Shown one piece after another: positions 12,994-26,700 of a stretch of DNA of 64,000 bases. Origin of the DNA: Tetrahymena thermophila SB210 (taxonomy: Eukaryota; Ciliophora; Oligohymenophorea; Hymenostomatida; Tetrahymenidae); contig NW_002476399.1 in assembly GCF_000189635.1 (NCBI RefSeq), forward strand, positions 186,001 through 250,000, in the 5' to 3' direction. A program made the position numbers and the translations under genes. The first letter of the stretch is position 1. Each line of letters begins with the position of its first letter. The notes under the pieces were generated by a model that worked only from the letters and a program-made list of their open reading frames with translations, searched no databases and had not been told where the DNA came from.

Positions 12994-13854
12994 ATTATTA
13001 TATTTTTTATTATCAAACTTTTATTATTTATTAATTTTTAAAACTAAAAACATAGAAATTTATTATATTTTTGATGTCTAATTTTCATATAAAAATTCAA
13101 AGATGCTAACTTAGTAATAATATATTAACTCTAAATTAAATTTAAGTATAATTTATCAGAAAAATTTTTTAATTCTATTTAAAAACAATAATTAAATTTA
13201 ACTTATGACTTTAAAAAAGAAAAATAATCACAAATAATCATTATTAAGACTTTTATTCTTTTTTATACATTTTATTATATTTACCTGATAATTAAGAATA
13301 GTTAATAACTAAAACCAAATATTTCAAAAAAAAAAAGCATAAAAAATATTTTAAATGTTTTAAAAAATATTCTTTTTATATTGCTAAATATTAAAATATT
13401 GTAAAAATTTAAATATTATTTTAATCTATTTTTTTAATTAAATCGTTTGTTATAATTAAAAATATCGAGTTAAATATAAAAATATTTATTACCTTTTTAA
13501 ATATTTGAATCTTAATATATGCGATTTACCAAACTTAATAAAATTCGAAAATCAGTCATAATTATTTTATTGGAATGAATGATTGTTGCTCTTTATTGTT
13601 TTTTTAAATTTAGAATATATTTAAACAGATAAAAATAATAAATGCTTTAATTAAAAGCAATATAAATCAATTAAGATGATAAAAATGTAGTAATAAACAT
13701 TTTCCAAAATAAATAATAATTTTAAACAAATTTAACAAAATTTTATTTTATTAATTATTATTCATATAAAATTTAATAGTTCATTTAATATTTTTTAATT
13801 TATATTTTTATTATTTTGAAATTAAATGCTTTTAAAAATATTTTTTTTAAATAA
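12994..13854. other. Intergenic AT-rich stretch
   Basis: Upstream region of channel paralogue 2. I see no gene, RNA or repeat beyond simple A/T runs. Confidence 0.5.
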
Positions 13855-14160
13855 AAAATTCTTCTTTTAAAAAATATTTGTGAGTCTTTATACACTAAGC
13901 AGCTCTATTACTAATATACTTATAATGATAAAAGTGTATTTCTTTTAAATAAAAGATATGCCTTTTTTAGTATTTAAAATTATTCAAAATCCTCTTTAAC
14001 CCTTCTAGAAATTTATCTTTTTAAGAAAGAGTAAATAAATTAAAGTTTTTTGCTATTAAATGTTTTTTTTTTTTTCATATGTAAAGAAAGAATTAAAAAA
14101 TACTTACCTCTACAAAAAATTTTTATGAGATTTACTTATAATTTTTTAAGTGTTGAAAAG
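13855..14160 (-). pseudogene. Relic of a third channel copy (binding domain/zinc-knuckle region)
   Basis: The plus-strand text AAATATTTGTGAGTC followed about 60 bases later by a decayed knuckle region, then TTCAAAATC, tracks channel positions about 9660-9850 (and 2410-2600) in order. Key bases are lost: the cysteine codons are changed and the frame is broken. Only the C-terminal third is traceable. This is a dead, heavily diverged duplicate in the same orientation as the two live genes. Confidence 0.6.
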
Positions 14161-14660
14161 AAAAATATATTTGTACAAACTTTTTAAATATAATCCCAAA
14201 TTATATATACTAACATGAAAATAGATAATAAAAATATTTTAAATTTCTACTTAAAAATTAAAATTATAAAGAAATTAATTTAATTAAGTATTTTACAAAT
14301 TTCAAAAAAATAATTTTGGAAGTAATGAAGGAATCGATATTTCTAAAGAAGTAAGTCAAAAAAATATGTAATAAATAAAAATTTATAGTGTAAATAATAA
14401 ATATCTCTTTAATAATAAAAAAATATTATTTATTTTACATAAATTTCTAACATTATTTCAAAATGGTGCAAATTTATATATTATATTAATATTCATTAAT
14501 ATTTAGCATATAAAAATATTGTTTGTGTGATCATCATACTTAAAGTAAGATATTTTTACGTAATTTATTATTAATTAATTTATACAGCAGATTTTAGCAC
14601 TGTATTTACCTTTTTATAATTCTAAGTTAATTAAATAAAGAAAGAATAATCTCTTTTTGA
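14161..14660. other. Intergenic region upstream of giant gene A
   Basis: AT-rich, probably containing the promoter of gene A, but I recognise no specific element. Confidence 0.5.
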
Positions 14661-17600
14661 ATGAAAATGATACTTTAAAAGTTAAAAAAAATTATTATTA
14701 ATCTATTTATAATTTTATCAATTGCACAAGCTTAGAAATGCCCTAAATTGCAAACATTTGAAAGTATTTCTTTTATTTTATCATTTTATAATATATTATT
14801 TATACATATTTTGTTGGTGATTCTTTCAACAAAAAAAATAGATCTTGCTTAGGATCAAAACTTTTAAGTGTTGAATTTCTTAAGAATTCCAAAAACTAAT
14901 ATATTGGTAATAAATACATCTCAATCACCAAGTTTTACATTTAGCGTTGTTTATTACTTTGATATGTCATCCTCTGAGGGAGAAATAATCAATTTTGTAA
15001 CATGTAAATTATTCATTATAAATCTAATTATGAATTATAAATGAATAATAAAAATAGTAAATTATCCGATTAATAGTATGAAATATAATAAATAGGCTGA
15101 TTAAATTATTATTCACAATAATAGTAACCTGATTTTTGTTAATACTTATACTTTTGAATCTGTTTTCTCGATTTAAATTGTGAATATTTCTAGTTTAAAT
15201 ATAATTGAAGGCACACACTATATAATTTTAACTATGTAAATTTATCACTTGTTGATTTTTGATTATGTTAAGTAAATTACTCTTCTAAACATGGATAATT
15301 CAAGTTATCTTTAAACATTCCCTGATGGCTCATTACTTAATTAGTTATATTCAAGTTTCTATCAATTGTCAACAGGTGATAATATAATTTTAACCACAAA
15401 TCAAATGGGAGTTATAGTTTGGATCTTCGACTAATAATAAATGATCTACTAATTTAAAGGATACATTCAAGATTGTATGATTCTTTAAAAATTTATTTGT
15501 TTAAAAGTAAAATTTTTATAACATTCAATAAAGCAATAGTATAAAATCAAGGTGATGGCTACAGAGCTTTTACAAAACATCCCTCCTAGGACATTATTTT
15601 TATGTCTGGATAATCACTTGAAGTAACAGCAGTTAAAATAATAGATATTTAAAACTCAATCTATTAAACTCTTTTTAAAGTGAGTAATAAATAAGCATAT
15701 TATTTATCAATTTCCTCTAAAAAATATTAAGTATAATATTTAATATTAATATTTTCGTTTAAATTTTAAAAAGATTTGACAAATACACCCTAAAATGTTT
15801 AGAGTTTAAATATCTTATTTGATTTTGTAACTCAAGATGGAATTCAATAACCAGCTTTAATACTTAATACTCCTACTGATATTTATATAGTTATTTTGGA
15901 TATAAATTAAGACTACAGCTAAATGAGTATAAGAAGCTATACATAAACTAGTGCTTAAGGATAGTATTTGTGGTATAAATAAGAAGAAAGTTCAATATTA
16001 TTTCTATCTTCTTTGAGCTACATCACTACGTTTAACTATAATACTTTACAAAAACGCTATTATCTGAGTATTTTTTTATTTAAAATATAAATTTAACTTG
16101 CTTTTTTTATTAAATAGAAAGCATGGGTGATTCCTACAGCTCTAGATTCGTTCGATAAGATGGATAAAATATAAATTAATTAATATTTTTGAATTAAAAC
16201 AGTATTAATTTTTGTAACAAAGATGATCTTACATCAATTCAAACAGTTCAAATTTCAAGCAACATAAGATAATAATATGGGAGCTTCTATCAAATAAAAA
16301 ATTCTTTTGATTGGTATTTAGCAAAAATTGGAGATAATCTAAGTCCAAGTCAAATTTTAACTTTCTCATTTAACTAAATAAGTCAAACAAGCAAAGTAAA
16401 AATAATTTTTGCTTTAAATACAATTTGATAATTATAAATTTTTATTAGGTTATTGATATAACTAATTCTTATGGAATAAATTGGTCGAATGTTAATTAAA
16501 ATCTTGATCCTTTTTAATTAAATAATAAAACATATGTTGTATTGGCCTTTCCTCAAAAAGATATTTCTAAAAATTATTTGTTTTAATTGATCAATTGCTA
16601 ATAAGATAATGATACATAATATCTCACATCTGATTCAAGTGATGTTTCCAAAATTTAAACAGCATTTGCAGTTGCTTCATTAGAAAATAATGATAACTTA
16701 GAGCTTATTGGAGTTGATGTTTAAGGAACTATTTATTCATGGGATTTAAATTCATAAAAATTCACTTTTAAATATTCTAAGAGTTTCAGTAAAAAAATAG
16801 CAATTTTAAAAATAATTATTTCAATCTACAACATTTATACAAAATATTTTATTTTTAAATAAATTATTGAATATAAATAAAAATAGATTAATGCAAAAAC
16901 TCACAGAAAGGCGATATTTTTCATTACTAAAAATTGAAAAGATTGATTATATCCTGTGATGATAATAAAGTCTACTCTATTGATTTTGTAAATGGAGTAA
17001 ATTAGTATTTGGTTTAGTTAAGCCAATAGCCTTTAGCTTTAAAAGCGTTTTCTGAGGCGTCTTTAGTTGCTGTTGGAGATTTAATCAGTGGACTAACTTA
17101 TATATATAAATTTAACTCCACTTCAAACTAGTTTGATATATTTTTGACATTTAAGTCTATTGGAATAAAAGATAAACTAATTTATATAAATATGCTCTCT
17201 GATTTTACTATTTGGGTTTAGTATGCTAATGTAAACATATTTTATTCAATATAAGATTGTCTTTCTGATAAAAAATTATGCGTTTAATGTTCATAACAAT
17301 ATTATTTCAATATAACTAATACATAAGATTCTAAAGATTCTTTTGGTGTAGGAACTTTGACTTAACCCTTTACAACTTCTGAAAATTTTTTTACAGCTAT
17401 TACAAAAGTAAATTTTTATCAGCATAATTATTATATTTTAAATATGATTTTGAAATTAAAAATGTAACAAATATTTTTATTTTCTTTTTAAATTGTTTTT
17501 TAATATATTAAAAAGTAAACATTCATTCATTATTTTAAATTGATATTTACTATTTTAAATAGGCTTAGTAGTACAAACAGTTAATATCTGGAGTTGCTGA

Positions 17601-20600
17601 TATTGGTGTTAATATTTTAATAACTCCTGATAATAAATTTTAACTTAATAGAAATTTTTTGAATATAGATTTTAACAATATAATTTCTCTAAATTTGAAT
17701 AGTACTTAAAAAGGAAATTTTGCAGTCTTACAATACTAAGATATTTTAGAATTACAAAATTATAATTTCATAGCTTTCTAAGACATTAAAATAGAGTTTA
17801 ATTAATCTTAGAATACTTCTAGCTGTGGCATAAAATTTTTTAATATAAAATAAGGAGTATTTGTTAACAATATTAAGCTATAAAATACAAATGAATCTCT
17901 TTAACATATAAATTGTTAATCTATTTATGCTCAATCTACTGAATTATTTATACAAAATTATACAATCTAAAATGAAAATTTTACTAGACACTAGTCAATA
18001 ATCGCTTCATTTAACACTCCTAAAGTAATTTTATTATATTTTTTTTAAGTATCACCAATAATTTATAAAACAATTTAATTAGATAACAATTAATAATTTA
18101 TCTTTGATAAATTGCACGCTTGGTAACTCCTTTAGTATACTTAATTAGAATTCTCCTCTTTAGGCGTTTATAAATAACCTTAATATTACTTTAAATACAT
18201 GCCCTAAGATACAAACTCAAGATATTTCAATTTCAGTTCTTTTTTCTGCAGAGTTTTTCTCTTTGGATGGTTTAAAAATGAATAACAATACTTTTTGCAA
18301 AAAATCAATATTCTCAACAGTTGCTTCTGGGCTTTAAAATTACCAAAAATTTTCCTTTTCTAACATTGAAGCTTCGAATAATTTATTCCAATAAAGGAGT
18401 ACTTACATATTTTTTGATTCTCATTACGAAATGAATTTTGTTCCTTATCATGAAATTTAGTTATTAAATTTATATTTTTTCAACAACAAACTCTTTTAAA
18501 ACGGAACTAATGATCTATTAGTTGCATAATATTTTGAATTAGCCAAAATAGCAACTGTAAATGCACAGAATATAACAATAAAAAATCATTTAGACATTCA
18601 ATTTGGCTTAATAGAAAACTCTAATTTGGTTATTTTTGATAATTTTTTTTGCTTTAATGATAATAAATATTTTTAAGAAAATGCAAACTCAGCAATAAAT
18701 GGCTGCTTACAATTAAAAGAAATTTTCAATACAACCCTAAAGAATCTAAAAATATATTAAAAATAATTCTAAGATACAACTCTCATATCTTTAGAAAATA
18801 ATTCTATTAAATAAGCTTCACTTTTAATCAGCGATGGTGAGTTTACAGACTTGGTGCTATAATAAAAGAGTAAAAACACATAAGCTATTCCAATAAAACT
18901 ATTCACAAATTATAATTTATAAATAATCTTATCATTTTGCAATTTTAAAAATCTATTTTTACAGAGTATCTAAATAAGTTAAACTTACTCAGCTACAGCT
19001 TTTTAAGTCTAAAATTTGTAAGGATCTTTATTAATTAAAGATTCTTTCTTTTAAAACTCTTACAGTAATTCAAAATATGGGTTTATGGACATATAAACAA
19101 ATATATTTTAAATTAATAATGTCTAATTTAGTAATTCTACGTTTACAGAAGATATATCCTTACCTCTATTTAGTTCTTAAGGGGGAATGATTAATGTATA
19201 AGCTGAAAACATAACTATTTAAAACTCAAATTTTATTAAAGCTTCTGCTTAGAAAGGAGCCTTTATATATATGATTGCATCATCTTAAACTTTACAAATT
19301 TAATTTTAAAATATCTCATTCACTGAAGGTTATGCTTTTATTGATGGAGGAGCAATATTTATTGATTCACAAGGATAAAATTTATTTTTTGATTGCAAAT
19401 TCTGCCGCTTTAAATAGTTGTACACATTGACTACTTCATCTTCTATAGTAGGATTACAGTATTTAAATTTTTATTATTTTTTATATCTTTATATCAATTT
19501 TGCTTCAAAAATATATTTTAAATAGGAATTATAATAAAGCTAGCATAATCAATATTTCATTCATTGATGGATTTATAAAAAGTATATAAGGTATTTAATC
19601 AAACTATTTCATCAAAGTAGCATCATCAAATGTCCAGTTTGTTAACATATCTACTATAGATAATAAAAATATTTACACAATATCAAGACCATTTTAAATT
19701 TATAAAGATACCTTAGATAAATAGTAGTCTACATTCATTCAAGCTTCAAATTCTTAAATTTAAATATAAAATTGCAGTATTTCTAATTTTGCTGTGATCT
19801 AAACTTAAACTACTCTTCTTTATTAATCTTAAAATTCTACTTTAACTATAAGCTAAAGCTCTGTAGTAAATTGCTAATTTACTTCAAATATCATGTATCA
19901 GTTAGGAAGTTAGATTACTATTAATCAAACATATTTTTTTAATATAACTTAAATAATGAGCAAGAGACATCTTTCTGATCAAATAGAATCTAAAGCTAAA
20001 GCCAGCATTAGTACTTTTTCATTAATATATGCATAGGAATCTATTCTAAATATAATAAATAACTCTAAATTTTCTCAAATTAGCTGTTTTGATTGTAATG
20101 GAGGTGCTCTTTAAATTTCAAACGGAATAATTAATATTTAAAACTCTATTTTTGATTAAATAAATGTAATTAATTAAATTTATTAATTATTAATCTAATT
20201 TATCATATCATTTATCATTATTTGAAAAGAGTTAATTTGGAGGTGCCATATTTATTTATAAACTTCAAGGCTAGAATCAGATATCTAATACATATTTTAT
20301 GAATTGTTAATCATATTACGATGGAGGTTCTATGCTTTGGAAGTTTAGTATATAAGATGTAATTTATTTAATTTTTTATAAAAAACTTTATTTAGAAGCT
20401 TTCTTTTTTAAATAAAAAAAGGATTTTAATTTAAATATTAATGAATGCTTGTTTTTAAATAATACATCTTAATATGGAAGAGGAGGATCTATTACGGCAA
20501 TCGCAGAGTATATCAATCCTCCAAGTATAAAAATTAATGTGAGTAACAGTCGTTTCTTAAATAATATAGCTTAAATAGGAGGAGCAATATACTCTTAAAA

Positions 20601-23266
20601 TGTAACTTTATAGTTATATAATCCCTATTATAATGGCAATATTGCTAAGATATATGGTTAAAATTAAATTTCTTATGCTTCTAAACTTTAGTTAGCAGAC
20701 TAAAAATAATTTCTCATCTACTATAATGGTACTATAAATAGTTAAAATATAGAAATTATGTATTTTAGAAGTGGTGGTTTTTTAAAAAATATCCAATTTG
20801 AGATGTTTAATGATTAAAATGAAAAAATATTTCCTGTCACAAATGAGGAAGTTTAAAATTATATAATCTAAGTTAGAATAAATCCCCATACTTAAAATAT
20901 TAATAATTATTAGATATATGGAGATTTAAATGCATAATTTGATAAAATATCTCAAAGATTTACTTTTTATGAATTAAATATTGTGGGTAGCCTAGGTTCT
21001 TCTGTTATATTATAATTTTTTTCAAATTAAATTAATATTTTAGATAGCAACACTAACTAATATGTATAAAATTACACTTTTGATATCAAAGTTAACTTTA
21101 GAGAATGCATTTCAGGTGAATAAACTAAATAATATAATACCCTTACTCAGTGCGATGTTTGTAAAAGTGGTTCATATTCATTTGATGGTTAATTATGCTT
21201 AGATTGTCCATCTAATGCAATATGTTCAGGAGGAAATACAATTAACACAAAATAAGGATTTTGGAGAAGATCAGATTAAGTTTCTTTAATTTTAAAATGT
21301 GAAAATTAAGAATTAAATTGTCTTGGAGGAAGTTATGGAAACAATATCTGTTTTGAAGGCCATATAGGTGCTTTATGTGAAGAATGCGATGTAATTATTA
21401 ATTTAATCTAAAAAATAATAAATTTAAATATAAAAATAGATAAATGGAGAATTTTGGGGAAAGAGCTACTCTAAGTCATCTAAATATTCTTGTGCTGATT
21501 GCAAAAAAATGAATTTTAACTTGTTTATTTTAATTATTTTAACTTGTTGGACACTATTCTCTATGTATATAGCAATAAAAGGAAACATAGAATCTATAAA
21601 ATTTAGTAATGCTTAGTTTGCTTTGTAAAAAGCTTTTTAATAGCGCCATAACAATACAAGTATTGAGAAGCATTTAAAACCCACCAAAAAAAAAAAAAAT
21701 TCACATTTCTTTCATGAAATAAAAAATATCCCTTTGTTTTAATTAAAGCCAAATTTCTCGAAAAATAATCAAAATAGTTTTATCAAACAGAGCATTTGTA
21801 TTAAATTGTTAACTAATTATTTTTAAATTGTGAGCTCAATAGCTACATTTAATTTATCAATTCCTTCAGGTATATTTGATTATTAAAATGAGCAATTTCT
21901 AAATAATTAATTAATTACATTATATAGGTATTTTTGAATTCCCTTATTCTATTTCAAACCCTGTAAAGCAAACCTTGAGTTCTTTAGATTGCTTTTTAAT
22001 TAACATACAAAGTGAAATACCATTAATATATTTTAGAATGATTTTCTCTCAAATTATCCCTATTATCTACTTTGTTATTTTCTTTATTGGGATTTGTTTA
22101 TTTTATTTATACAACCTTAAAAAAAGCAGAAAATTTCCATTTTATATGCTTTATACAGTAGGAATATTTTTGATTATTTATCTATAACCTGACCTGATTA
22201 CTTAAACAATTGCATTACTTTCCTGCAGAAGTATTGGTGACAGAAGCTATATATTGTCAAATGTTTCTTATGAATGCTACACTCCTTAACATTTTAAATA
22301 TATCTTCTCAATAGTAGTGCCTATACTTTTAGTTTGGGCTATAATTTTTCCTTTAGTTCTTTTTGTTATGCTATGTAAAAGTAAAAATCAGCTACATAAT
22401 TAATTAACCAGGTATAACCTTGGTTTTCTTTATAATGAATATAAAAATGAAGCATATTATTGGGAGTTTATTAAAATGGGTCAAAAATTAGCTATCATTC
22501 TATCATTAAACTATTATTCTTAAATGATATTGATTAAAGGACTACTTGTTTTTATAGCTATCACTATTTATGGAGTATTGACAATTTTAATTAAGCCCTA
22601 TAAAGAAGAAGATATAAATCAAATAGATTTAAATTCAACAGCAATATGTTCTATAACTATATTGCTTGGAGTTTTTATTTATCAAAACCCTTTTTCCTAT
22701 CTTTATTATCCATCATTAGGAATTATAGCCATAATGAACTCCCTTTTTATAATATATTTATTGAAATTAATTATAAACAATTACCTAACATAAATAAAAG
22801 AAATCATTTTAAAAAAATTAATACAGCTCTCAAATTTTATCCCATTCTTAAAATATTTTAATAAAAGTGATAAAAACATATACAAGCCTAAATTAGTAAT
22901 AAAATCTAAAATATAAAGAGCTTTCAAAAGATACTTAGATATGAATAAGGATGAAAGAAAGTAATTTTTCATAAAAGTATATGAATAGATATTAAGTAAA
23001 TAAAATACTATTAGACTCTTTATTTTATTCAATATTATTATTAATATTAAAAGCTACTTAACAATAAAATTTGAATGTTACTGATAATGTGTTAGAATCC
23101 TAGACCATAAATAAATCTCAACAAATTTAATTTTTTGAAATAAACTCATTTAATTCTAAAGAATCAAACATTGATTTTATATTAAATAACATAAAAACTA
23201 ACAATTTTTAAACTTTAGCAGGTGATATTTATTATTATTATTATCATTTTAGTATTTAAAACTTGA
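14661..23266 (+). CDS. Giant multidomain membrane protein A (beta-propeller, beta-helix, Cys-rich, multi-TM)
   Basis: Start ATG 14661 opens a signal peptide (KIIINLFIILSIAQAQ). Intron 1 is 14764-14841 and many more short introns follow. Domains in order: a WD/quinoprotein-like propeller, with strands such as GVIVWIF (about 15410), GTIYSWDL (about 16715) and GLTYIYKF (about 17090); a beta-helix region (about 17570-21050) with repeats such as GGALQISNGIINIQNSIF and GGAIYSQNVTLQ, typical of pectin-lyase/Pmp-type folds; a cysteine-rich module (about 21100-21390) with CDVC, CLDCP and GGNTI, resembling growth-factor-receptor/GCC2-GCC3 repeats; then 7-8 membrane helices (about 21500-22800). The protein should stand on the cell surface with a very large ectodomain. 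The 3' end is uncertain: matching the B/C introns gives TGA 23264-23266, while reading straight through stops at 23084. Similar large families are known in ciliates; the ligand is unknown. Confidence 0.8.
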
Positions 23267-23771
23267 ATTTTAATAAAAAGGTTTGCAATCAAGAAAAAAT
23301 AATGACAATAATCATTAGCTCTAAGAAGAAATTAAAAGTTTTTCTCTTTAAAATTAATGAAGAAAAGCTAATCAAAAGATCAAAAAAAATTAATTTTTTT
23401 TCTAAAAGAAAAGTATAGAAATATACTACTGTTGATAATATTTATTACAAAAATTAATAAGTGTCTATAAGCTAAACAATTTATATTATTCAATTTACAT
23501 CATTTTTCATTAAAAATTAGTAATCTAACTTTAATGATAAATATATAATTATTATCTATTTATTTAGTTCTTATGTAAAAAAGTTGTTAATATACTTATT
23601 ATTTCCATAAATTTTATTATATTTGTGTGGTATATTGATTAAAAGGAAAAAGATTAACATAGAAATAAAATTACATGTTATTTGATATTTGATTTTTGAT
23701 AAAAATTATTTAGATATTAATTTAATTAATGTAGTAAATTAAAAATAAGGATTGTTAAAATGAATTAGAAA
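23267..23771. other. A-B intergenic region, duplicated upstream of C
   Basis: It holds the 3' flank of A and the 5' flank of B. The segment from about 23230 on recurs at about 33995-34890 upstream of C, including a (TTA)n tract, TTTAATAAAAAGG and GCTCTAAGAAGAAATTAA. The B promoter presumably lies here. Confidence 0.7.
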
Positions 23772-26700
23772 ATGAGTTTTTCAAGAATATTGATCACTTT
23801 AATCAGCATATTTTCACTGAATTATTAATTTTTTTGCAATAAATGTCCTGCGCTATAGATGATCAACAGTATTAAACATTTTTCTAAATAAGTTATATGA
23901 AAATTAAAACAATAAAACACATTTTTACTAATGATTATCTTAGATCCAAAAAATACTGAAGGATACACTGTTTACAGTTTCCTTAGGATTCCAAAGACTA
24001 ACATTTTAGTCATTAACACAAGCTAATATTATAGTCAATATAATATAATTTATTACTATGATATGTCGTCTGGATAAGGAGAAGTTATCAATATCGTAAC
24101 ACGTAATCATCCTCATTTAAATTTCATATATTTATTTACTTTTTTTAATGACTTAATGCTTTTTAAAATAAAATTATAGCCGATTTTTAAATATTGAACA
24201 TGGAATACAATTAACTTACAGATTAATTTGTGATATCAAATAAATAAAATCTTATTTTTGCAGAATTATATACATTTAAAATGATATATTCTATTTCAAT
24301 TAATTCTATCTCATCTTTAAAGATTATTAAAGATACTAACCTTATTATTTTGACTAATAACTATAATATCTTGCAAATTTTTGATTTTTAGAAATACCAA
24401 ATAGTGCTAGTTATGGATAATACTCAATCTCTTCAAACATTTCCTGATAATTCTCCTCTTTATTAATATTATTCTGATATTTATAAGCTATCTTCTGGAG
24501 ATTTTATAATAGTTACAGTTAATGACATGGGAGTTATTACTTGGTCAATAGATCTGCTAAATTTAACTTATAAATTTAATGGCTATATTCCAGATTGTAA
24601 CTTTGTATTTTTAACAAAAGATATTTAAGCACTTAAATTATGATAGCTCAAGTATAATAAGGTGAGGATACTAAGTATTTTACTAAACATCTAACACTAG
24701 ATATATTATTTATTGTTGGTTAGTATTTTCAAGTTCAGGTTGTCAAAATTTAAGATATTAAAAATGGTCAATATTTAACTGTTTATAAAGATTGTAAGTA
24801 TTTAAAATATATTTACTTTTTAAAAATAAAATTCTCTAATAAAAGATATTTATCATTTTACAGAGCAAATATTTAACATTTTGTATGATGAGATCATTAT
24901 TAATGGTAGTATAGAACCTATAATATTGGTTAGCACAAATCAATATTTAGCATAAGCTTAGGTGCATTTTAATGAAGATTTTACTAAAATGGAAGTTGTA
25001 AAGACTTCTTTTACATGGTTTACAATTTATTATAAATGGTATAAAATAGAAGAAAGTCCAATTTTATTTATGTCTTCATTGACTTACATAACCATATTCA
25101 ACTATGAAAACTTTAATTTCCATTATTATATTTGTAAAATTATTTAATGAAATTAAATTGTATTTAAATTTAACATGTGTAGATTTTGGTGGTGATACAA
25201 AAAGCAGAAGGTTTATAAGATAAAATGGAGTAGATCCAGATTTATTTATAATTATATCTCAAAATTAGATTAGTATAAATGAGAGAGGTAACTTTGGCTA
25301 ATTCTCTAAATATGGAAAACCTCCTCTCTCAGGAAATATAAGGCAATCATATTGTAGTTTCTTTTAAGTTAAAAACATTTTTGATTGGTATTTGATTAAA
25401 AGCGGTGATGACGGAAGCAATAGTCTAGTCTTTACTGTACCCATTTTCCCTCTTAGTTAATCTAATACAGTAAAAATAAATTATATTAATATTTTTATTC
25501 AAATAGTTAACTAATAATTTATTTTAAAATAGTAAATTGATATTACTACTTCATTTGGATTATATTGGATAGATATTAATTTTAATTTAGATCCTTTCTA
25601 TTTATTTGATAAAATCTTAGTAGCTTTAGCTTTCAACTAATAGGGGTAGATAATTAAGGTACTGTATATGTATGGGACTTAAGCTCGCTTAACTTAACCT
25701 TCAAATATTATCAAAAATATAGTAATCAATTACAATTTTTATATAAATTTACTCATTATAAAAATCTACAATTAATAATTTTGATTGATTCTCAAAAATT
25801 AAAAATAAAATTTTCTATTTATCCAAAAATAAAATAAGAATTTATAAATTTAAATATAAATATATAAAAATTTTTTGTTTAAAATATTTATTTTAAATAA
25901 TGTTTCAATAAACAAAAAAAAAAAAGATTTGATTTTTATTTTAGTTTTATTAAAATTTAGAAATAAAGATAATTAAAAAGAATATCTTTTTTTTAATTTA
26001 ATTATTTCAATCTCATACTCTTTTTCTGATAAAATAAACGTATTTTATAAATTTTAAAATATATTTATCATTTTTTTTAAATTTTTGCAAAAGATTTTTG
26101 TTAAAATTCATTTATTGGAGATATTTTTCACTACCTTAGCTTAAAACGACTCATTATCGCTTGTGATTCCAATAAAGTTTACTCTCTTGATTTTGTCACA
26201 AGAGATTATCAATATCTAACTTAATTAAGCTACACAACATTAGCTTTAAGAGCATTTTCAAGTCCATAATTGATAGCAATTGGTGAATATGACTCAGGAG
26301 CAATTTAATTATGGAAATATAATCAAATCACATCAAAATTTGAATCCTTCCTGTCTTTTAAATTGGAAATTTTATAAGATGCTTTAATTTATTTTGATAT
26401 GTCCAACGATTATACTTTATGGATATAGTATGCTAATGTAAATATTTTTTACTCTATTAAGGATTGTCTCACTGATTATTCTCTTTGCTAACAATGTACA
26501 TAATAATACTACTTCAACACTACTAATTCATATGATAAAAATTCTGTCTATGGAGTAGGTACTTCTGAATAGCCTTTTACGAGTTCTTATAATTTTATTT
26601 CAGCTATAATTAAAGTAATTTAAATATAGTTTTATATTTTTTCAATACACGCATTTATTTTTACATAAGCTAAATAAAAATTTTTTACTTTTTTATTGTA

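Noticed and set aside
20150..20340. A frameshift or break in gene A here.
   Set aside because: The A/T-rich gap fits a normal intron that is present at the same place in B and C, and the frame resumes with GGAIFIYKL.
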